64,000 nt of DNA from the NCBI GenBank assembly GCA_003056245.1, contig MVDH01000001.1, positions 1,364,716 through 1,428,715 of the forward strand, written 5' to 3'. The notes beneath the pieces are model-generated. The model ran no database searches. It had not been told where the DNA came from and saw only the letters and a list, made by a program, of their open reading frames with translations. The first letter of the stretch is position 1. The number at the start of each line of letters is the position of its first letter. A program made the translations under genes and the position numbers. This DNA is from Cellvibrio sp. 79. Lineage in GTDB: Bacteria > Pseudomonadota > Gammaproteobacteria > Pseudomonadales > Cellvibrionaceae. Shown in pieces: positions 58,896-64,000 of this stretch.

Positions 58896-59472
58896 TTGCT
58901 ACTCCTTTGGATGTCAGTTGTCAAAAATTACTTTTTACTTCGACAAAACCTCAGATCAAAGTAGTTTTTTGGCTTCTACCGTCATGTGGTATGGGATAGA
59001 TGTTAGAAAACATGGATTTCTGTGTTTTAACATTCACTGATGGATATCAATCAATATAAACAGCAACACATATATGAAGATTCTTTTGAAGGCGCGCGAT
59101 TATGGCGATCCATTCGCATTATTAATAGATGTATTTTTATAGATGCTAAAAATTTGTCGCCTAAGTTTCTATTAATGTAAAAGTGGATTATTTTTGTGTG
59201 CTGTCGCTTAACTTACCAAAAGAGTATTTTTGGAATTTATTTTCGTCTAAATCATTAATCTTATTTTCTGTGTGACTAGTTGAAAAACAAAGAGGACCCT
59301 AAGTTCTAGCAATAAAAAAAACAGTTGTAATTTAAAATTTCTTTTATGAGAGCTGGTTCGCGAAAATTAATTTCCGTTATTTTCATGCCTAAATGATTAT
59401 GAAATCTTTGAACTGCATTCTTTCCCACCGACCAAAAAATCGGTTAATGAGATAATTTTCAAGGATTAAATT
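58896..59472. other. AT-rich divergent intergenic region
   Basis: No gene is supported in these 577 bp. It must carry promoters for the minus-strand repeat-protein operon and the plus-strand aldehyde dehydrogenase. The only structure noticed is a weak ACCGA/TCGGT inverted repeat (59427-59431 and 59440-59444), 28 bp before the dehydrogenase start, and ATAGATG occurring three times. The base composition is clearly more AT-rich than the flanking genes. Confidence 0.5.
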
Positions 59473-60465
59473 ATGCAGTTCATTAAAGCTCTATTGAGTG
59501 GTGATTTTTTCAAACCCAGTGTGTTTAAAAACAATCAACAAAATGACAAAGTTCGTGTGGGAATTATCGGCACTGGAAAAATTGGTGCTGATTTGCTGGC
59601 CAAAGTACAACGATCTCCTTTTATGGAATGTGTACTTTTCGCAGGAAGGAATCTCGATTCGGCAGGGATGATTTACGCTGCTAAATTGGGCGTCAAAATT
59701 TCAGATAAAGGCATTAATGCTTTTCTCGATCAAAGCAATCGTTGCGACATTGTTTTTGATGCTACTTCTGCTGCATACCACAAAGAACACGCCAAGCTTT
59801 TTGAAGAGTTAGGCATATTGGCGATTGATATGACTCCCTCCCAGATAGGTGAATGTTGTGTACCTGCATTAGGTATGCAGGAGGCTGTGCAGCATCGTAA
59901 TATCAGTATGATTTCATGTGGTGGGCAGTCATCTATTCCTGTTGCGCATATATTGGCTAAATATATTCCCGACGTTAAAAAAATTTCTGTCTCCTCAGTT
60001 GTTTCTGCTAATTCTATCGGACCGGGAACACTGGCTAATATTGATGAGTATTATCGCAATACCAAAGCGGGCTTAAATAAATATACCGGTGTAAACGACT
60101 TTGATGTTGAGCTTCATGTGGATGATGTCAATCTGGAGACCCGGATGTTTACCAGTGTAACCGCCTGGTGTGACGCGGCGGATTTGGATGCGTTGCATGG
60201 TCCATTGAATGAAATGCTGATGCGAATTCAACGATACGTGCCGGGCTATCGCCTGGAATCAAGTCCATTGGTTATTGACGGTGGTATCCGTGTGGATTTG
60301 AGCGTGGAAGGTTTGGGGGACTACCTGCCTAAATATGCAGGTAACCTCGATATTATTAATTGCGCTGCAATTGCTGTTGCAGAGCACTATGCAAAATGTT
60401 TGTTGGATGAGCGTCATGCGCAACAAGTGCCAACAATCAAAACCGGGTTACAAATGGAATATTGA
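59473..60465 (+). CDS. Acylating acetaldehyde dehydrogenase-like protein (MhpF/DmpF family), orphan
   Basis: A 330-residue enzyme of the MhpF/DmpF family, which oxidises an aldehyde to the acyl-CoA with NAD+. NAD-binding IIGTGKIGADLL (about 31-42), catalytic C149 in MISCGGQSSIP, and SIGPGTLANIDEYY are present, as is the C-terminal YLPKYAGNLDI. It carries about 25 extra N-terminal residues (MQFIKALLSGDFFKPSVFKN...). The family normally works in a channelling complex with 4-hydroxy-2-oxovalerate aldolase, but no aldolase gene is nearby. AAGGA precedes the ATG. The true substrate is open. Confidence 0.85.
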   Translation: MQFIKALLSGDFFKPSVFKNNQQNDKVRVGIIGTGKIGADLLAKVQRSPFMECVLFAGRNLDSAGMIYAAKLGVKISDKGINAFLDQSNRCDIVFDATSAAYHKEHAKLFEELGILAIDMTPSQIGECCVPALGMQEAVQHRNISMISCGGQSSIPVAHILAKYIPDVKKISVSSVVSANSIGPGTLANIDEYYRNTKAGLNKYTGVNDFDVELHVDDVNLETRMFTSVTAWCDAADLDALHGPLNEMLMRIQRYVPGYRLESSPLVIDGGIRVDLSVEGLGDYLPKYAGNLDIINCAAIAVAEHYAKCLLDERHAQQVPTIKTGLQMEY

Positions 60466-60564
60466 TCGATTACACGAACCACAAGGATGTGGTATTTAAC
60501 TCACACCCTTATGATGTCTTTTCTCTTCCTGTTTTCAGCTTACCCCTTTCTACTTACTTCCCGT

Positions 60565-61209
60565 TTATTGAGTCTCTTGTAAAGGCTGTGTCGCTGATTG
60601 TTCTGCTTCTTTTGGAGTGTCAGTGCGAGTGTGCATTGAATGTTTTATTTGCACGGGTATTTGGGACGCTTTTGAGAAATACCATAAACATTGGCAAGCG
60701 ATTATAAATACCATCAAAAATGTTCCTGCATATATAGACATCACATCCATATATGTCATTGAAAAATTCCAATGCCTGGCTATACCAAGGTAGCTCGCAT
60801 AGAGCCAGGATGTTGTTGAAAGGCTGCCTGAAAATGCCAGAAGTATTTTGTCGGTATTGGCTAAATCATTAATGCCATGTGGCTTGCATAAGCGTGGAAA
60901 GCAAAAGCTGTGTAAAAGGCATCCGTTGATCGTTAACACCACCACCACGCTTAATTTGGCCCATAACTTCGGGTTGATTACATAGTCCGGGTTGCCAACA
61001 TATCCCTTAATTACAATTGCTATTCCGGTTACCCATAATAAGAGTAATGCTACAAATACCCTTCTCGCATTTAAATGCAGCTCGGTGATTTCCTGCGCGG
61101 TCAATCTCCTGCCATTGGTTTGAAAGAGTGCATAATCCTGTATTAATAAAATTCCTATCGCAACACATGCAGCGAGTAAATGAATATAAACCAGAAGAGA
61201 GTTCATCAT
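60565..61209 (-). CDS. Multi-pass membrane protein, unknown
   Basis: A 214-residue protein with five predicted helices (about 6-26, 44-66, 85-105, 128-146, 159-180) and a polar, Thr/Gln-rich C-terminal tail of about 25 residues. I do not recognise a characterised family. ATG 61209 has AGG 8 nt upstream; an in-frame GTG at 61218 would add three residues. Convergent with the aldehyde dehydrogenase. Confidence 0.72.
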   Translation of the reverse strand: MMNSLLVYIHLLAACVAIGILLIQDYALFQTNGRRLTAQEITELHLNARRVFVALLLLWVTGIAIVIKGYVGNPDYVINPKLWAKLSVVVVLTINGCLLHSFCFPRLCKPHGINDLANTDKILLAFSGSLSTTSWLYASYLGIARHWNFSMTYMDVMSIYAGTFLMVFIIACQCLWYFSKASQIPVQIKHSMHTRTDTPKEAEQSATQPLQETQ

Positions 61210-61923
61210 ATATTTCACCTGCCAAACAAGGGCGCTATCGAGACTGTTAAAAATTTACAAGTGCAAACACGACATATTTTTTGTGTTTGGGTTTGTATTT
61301 GTTGAGCGCTCTTATCGCACTGGCAGGTGTGCCAGTGGTTATGCAGGGAGTGGTGGTGGTTAATTTATATTTCAGGAATTTTTATGTTTACACGTTTCCT
61401 GTTTTGGTAAGTCTATTGGTAGAAGAGCATCTTTATCAATAGGCTTGTTGTTATGCATCTCAGGTCAAATTAAGGGCATTAAAATTTTTATTGCACCAAT
61501 TAATTGCATTGACTTCCGCAGGTTAAAAAAATTCCAAAATAAAACCAGATATTCGATGACAATCGAGCAATTAAATGCTGTAAAAATTTCCAAGGTTAGA
61601 TTTTGGAGCATTTTTTACTTTCCTTGTTTTTTGGGCAACTGTTTGGTGCGCATGCATCACTTTAAATGCCCATTAAAATTTTTATATTTGGTGACAAATA
61701 AAGTTAATAGACGCAGTAATTGATCGGTTATTTAGATGTCGATTTATGCAGTTTATTACGGTTCCAGGTTCTCATCTTTCAGTCGGCATGCACTAACAAA
61801 TGACATTTTAATGACTAACCTATGTGTAAAGTGGCGACAATATCGTCGAACATTTTTACAATGCTGGACTATACTCACCAAAACTCTCCAGGTCCTAGCC
61901 ATTAATTTGCCGGAACAACAAGA
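61210..61923. other. AT-rich intergenic region, no supported gene
   Basis: These 714 bp contain short open frames (61445-61723 and 61736-61927), but neither has a ribosome-binding site or a recognisable protein, and both are lysine/phenylalanine-rich as expected from AT-rich non-coding DNA. A 15-bp sequence, CATTAAAATTTTTAT, occurs at about 61477 and at 61671-61685. Nothing else was found. Confidence 0.5.
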
Positions 61924-63093
61924 ATGAAATACGACATCGTCGTGATAGGAGCGGGTATCCAGGGTGCAGGTATTGCCCAGGCAGCTGCTGCTGCAGGTTA
62001 TTCAGTTTTAGTTGTAGAAAAAACTGCACCGGCGGCGGGCACCTCCAGTAAATCGTCCAAGTTGATTCATGGTGGTTTGCGTTATCTGGAATCAGCACAA
62101 TTTGGTTTGGTGCGTGAAAGTTTGTATGAGCGCGAACTGTTATTAAGGTTGGCTCCCGAACTGGTAAAGCTGAAACCTCTGCATATTCCGGTATATGAAG
62201 ATTCCACTCGCTCATCACTGACCATTAGGACTGGTTTAAGTTTGTACGCCATTTTAGCGGGGTTAAATAAAGATTCTTTATTTAAACAGCTTTCCCGACG
62301 GGAATGGTCTGGTTTAACCGGGTTGCGTCAGGATCGGCTGGCGGCGGTATTCCGTTACCATGAGGCCCAAACCGATGACGCAGCGCTAACCCGCGCGGTA
62401 CTGCAATCGGCTGTATTGCTTGGGGCAGATTTAATGATGCCTGCCCGTTTCGTGGCCGCTGAGCGCAATGGCCAATGTTGCAAGGTCGATATTGAAACGG
62501 AGCGAGGGCACGAATCGGTAAGTTGCAGGGTGCTGGTTAATTGCGCAGGCCCTTGGGCGCGTGAGGTATTAAGCCAGATTACCCCGGCATTGCCGCTACC
62601 GGAGATCGAGCTTGTACAAGGTAGCCATCTGTTACTGCCTCCTTTATTAGATCAATACTTTTATCTGGAAGCGCCGGTTGATAAGCGGGCAGTCTTTGTA
62701 TTGCCGTGGGAAGGACGTTTATTGGTGGGTACCACTGAAAAAGTCCATGAAAATACGCCGGATAAAGCGATGTGCTCGGACGCGGAGCGGGAATACTTAT
62801 TGAATACATTGCGACATTATTTTCCTCAGTTAGCGATTCCAACGGAGCAGATTGAAACCTTTGCGGGTCTGCGAGTGCTGCCAAAGAGCGACAAGCGGGC
62901 ATTTTCCCGGCCACGCGAGGTTATGTTTGCTGTTGATGATGAGGCCCGGCCGAGAGTTTTATCCGTAATGGGGGGTAAGCTGACTACTTATCGCGCAACT
63001 GCCGAACAAGCGATGCAGCGCCTTATGCCATCATTACCAACGAAAGAACGACGTGCAGATACGGCTCTGGTATCACTTATTCCTGTGCATTAA
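61924..63093 (+). CDS. GlpD-like FAD-dependent oxidoreductase, short form
   Basis: A 389-residue flavoprotein of the DAO superfamily. FAD motif GAGIQGAGIAQAAAAAGYSV (9-28), SKLIHGGLRYLE (about 46-57), and GTTEKVHENTPDK plus GGKLTTYR near the C-terminus are the pattern of glycerol-3-phosphate dehydrogenases. It lacks the ~110-residue C-terminal domain of E. coli GlpD (501 residues), so the natural acceptor and substrate may differ. It is transcribed alone, 135 bp upstream of pyrB. Confidence 0.85.
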   Translation: MKYDIVVIGAGIQGAGIAQAAAAAGYSVLVVEKTAPAAGTSSKSSKLIHGGLRYLESAQFGLVRESLYERELLLRLAPELVKLKPLHIPVYEDSTRSSLTIRTGLSLYAILAGLNKDSLFKQLSRREWSGLTGLRQDRLAAVFRYHEAQTDDAALTRAVLQSAVLLGADLMMPARFVAAERNGQCCKVDIETERGHESVSCRVLVNCAGPWAREVLSQITPALPLPEIELVQGSHLLLPPLLDQYFYLEAPVDKRAVFVLPWEGRLLVGTTEKVHENTPDKAMCSDAEREYLLNTLRHYFPQLAIPTEQIETFAGLRVLPKSDKRAFSRPREVMFAVDDEARPRVLSVMGGKLTTYRATAEQAMQRLMPSLPTKERRADTALVSLIPVH

Positions 63094-63228
63094 ACCGGCA
63101 AGTCGATCCCTGCACGCATAAGTCTGCGGATATTTTTGCCAATGCCGTTGGTCTTAACGATGTCAACCGCTAGAATGGCGCCCGATTTCCAGTCACCCCA
63201 ACCAGCGGTCTCCGCTAAGGATTCTCCT

Positions 63229-64000
63229 GTGAACTTCACCGGTGCCCATATTCTTTCCATTACCCAATTTGAACGTGCTGACATCCAGCGTATTTTTGAT
63301 GTAGCCGATGCAATGGAACCCTACGCCTTACGCCGTAAAGTGACGCGCGTATTAGAAGGCGCAATTCTCGGTAATATGTTTTTTGAACCCAGCACCCGTA
63401 CTCGGGTCAGTTTCGGTGCCGCGTTTAATTTGCTCGGCGGCAATGTACGCGAAACCACGGGGTTTGAAAGTTCGTCGCTCACTAAAGGTGAATCTTTATT
63501 TGATACGGCGCGCGTACTTTCAGGTTACAGCGATGTGATTTGTATGCGCCATCCACAAGCCGGTTCAGTAGCTGAGTTTGCCGAAGGAAGTCGCGTTCCT
63601 GTAATCAATGGTGGCGATGGCCCTAACGAACATCCCACACAAGCGTTATTGGATTTATACACAATTCGTAAAGAATTGCGCTCCAAAGGCCGTGATCTGG
63701 ATGGTTTGCGAATCGCGATCATTGGTGATTTAAAACACGGCCGCACTGTGCATTCACTGTGTAAATTATTATGTATTTTCGACAAGGTCAGCGTAACGCT
63801 CGTATCACCCAAAGAATTGGCAATGCCGGAATATATTGTGGAAGAGCTGCGTAAAGCGGGTCATACAGTTCAGATTACAGATGATTTGCCCACCAGCATT
63901 ACCCACATCGACATCGCCTACTCAACCCGCATTCAGGAAGAGCGTTTCGCGAGTAAAGAAGAAGCGGATCAATACCGCGGCCGTTTCCGTTTGAATCAAT
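63229..64000 (+). CDS. pyrB: Aspartate carbamoyltransferase (N-terminal 257 residues)
   Basis: Catalyses carbamoyl phosphate + aspartate to N-carbamoylaspartate in pyrimidine synthesis. The start is GTG 63229 (MNFTGAHILSITQF) with AAGG 8 nt upstream; an in-frame ATG at 63175 is possible but adds 18 residues not seen in relatives. Carbamoyl-phosphate motif PSTRTR is at 54-59; SLTKGES, GGDGPNEHPTQALLDL and a loop with HIDIAYSTRIQEER follow. The gene runs off the end of the window. Confidence 0.93.
   Translation, partial: MNFTGAHILSITQFERADIQRIFDVADAMEPYALRRKVTRVLEGAILGNMFFEPSTRTRVSFGAAFNLLGGNVRETTGFESSSLTKGESLFDTARVLSGYSDVICMRHPQAGSVAEFAEGSRVPVINGGDGPNEHPTQALLDLYTIRKELRSKGRDLDGLRIAIIGDLKHGRTVHSLCKLLCIFDKVSVTLVSPKELAMPEYIVEELRKAGHTVQITDDLPTSITHIDIAYSTRIQEERFASKEEADQYRGRFRLNQ

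Noticed and set aside
60462-60707. 81-codon plus-strand frame after the aldehyde dehydrogenase
   Set aside because: Starts at a TTG within the dehydrogenase stop region without a Shine-Dalgarno and overlaps the convergent membrane protein gene.
61445-61927. Two short plus-strand frames (92 and 63 codons) before the GlpD-like gene
   Set aside because: No ribosome-binding sites, AT-driven composition, no recognisable domain; the second runs into the GlpD-like start.
63090-63284. 64-codon minus-strand frame across the pyrB start
   Set aside because: Overlaps the pyrB ribosome-binding site and start; no family support.
1-64000. CRISPR arrays, tRNA or rRNA genes, insertion sequences, prophage
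   Set aside because: No regularly spaced repeats beyond the short block at 17754, no cloverleaf or rRNA motifs noticed, and no transposase with flanking inverted repeats; the ISL3-like protein lacks a nuclease domain.

Overview
The window looks like a chromosomal segment of a free-living gammaproteobacterium of moderate GC content. It is pseudomonad/Cellvibrio-like: a fused nuoCD inside a complete nuoA-N operon, a LolC/LolD/LolE set, the gdhB - DUF2835 - pyrD - rmf - rlmKL order, and an EF-P with Arg32 next to its rhamnosyltransferase EarP. The genus is an inference from gene order and protein style. I see no rRNA, tRNA, insertion sequence, prophage or CRISPR array.

Layout. 1-1999 (-): N-terminal two thirds of Mfd, cut by the window edge. 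2000-2642: long intergenic region with hairpins. 2643-17601 (+): the 13-gene complex I operon, closed by a strong terminator. 17868-19283 (+): soluble transhydrogenase SthA (TTG start) behind a 20-bp tandem repeat. 19360-20366 (-): a BamE-like small exported protein and a PilZ protein. 20526-23729 (+): lolCDE. 23746-31151 (-): a MoxR - DUF58 - DUF4381 - BatA - BatB/C - BatD operon. 31422-37743 (+): NAD-glutamate dehydrogenase, DUF2835 and PyrD. 37840-38064 (-): RMF. 38313-43164 (+): RlmKL, an unknown exported protein, and the MsrPQ periplasmic methionine sulfoxide repair pair. 43306-48454 (-): a LytSR-type two-component system behind a membrane-anchored serine hydrolase, a SnoaL-like exported protein and a frameshifted exported protein. 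48686-50533 (-): efp and earP. 50698-52794: a divergent MBL-hydrolase/LysR pair around a 27-bp palindrome. 52914-56489: DUF2058 (+), an MsbA-like ABC exporter (-) and two small envelope genes (+). 56588-58895 (-): an unusual two-gene operon. 59473-63093: orphan acylating aldehyde dehydrogenase (+), a membrane protein (-) and a short GlpD-like oxidoreductase (+). 63229-64000 (+): start of pyrB.

How the genes work together. Most of the window is core physiology: respiration and redox balance (Nuo, SthA, GdhB, MsrPQ), envelope biogenesis (Lol, BatABCD, ABC exporter), pyrimidine synthesis (PyrD, PyrB) and ribosome function (RMF, RlmKL, EF-P/EarP, Mfd). The less ordinary material lies between 43 and 63 kb.

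The signals most worth following are these. (1) The 56588-58895 operon encodes a protein with an ISL3-transposase-like N-terminus, no zinc-ligand cysteines and no nuclease domain, fused to three copies of a ~71-residue helical repeat; its partner is a FIST-like protein. (2) A perfect 13-bp hairpin buries the Shine-Dalgarno of the serine hydrolase gene (47012-47043). (3) An exported-protein gene (47682-48454) has its signal peptide in the -1-related frame, with CCCTTTG, a formally correct slippery heptamer, exactly at the junction. (4) A perfect 11+5+11 palindrome lies between the LysR and MBL genes.
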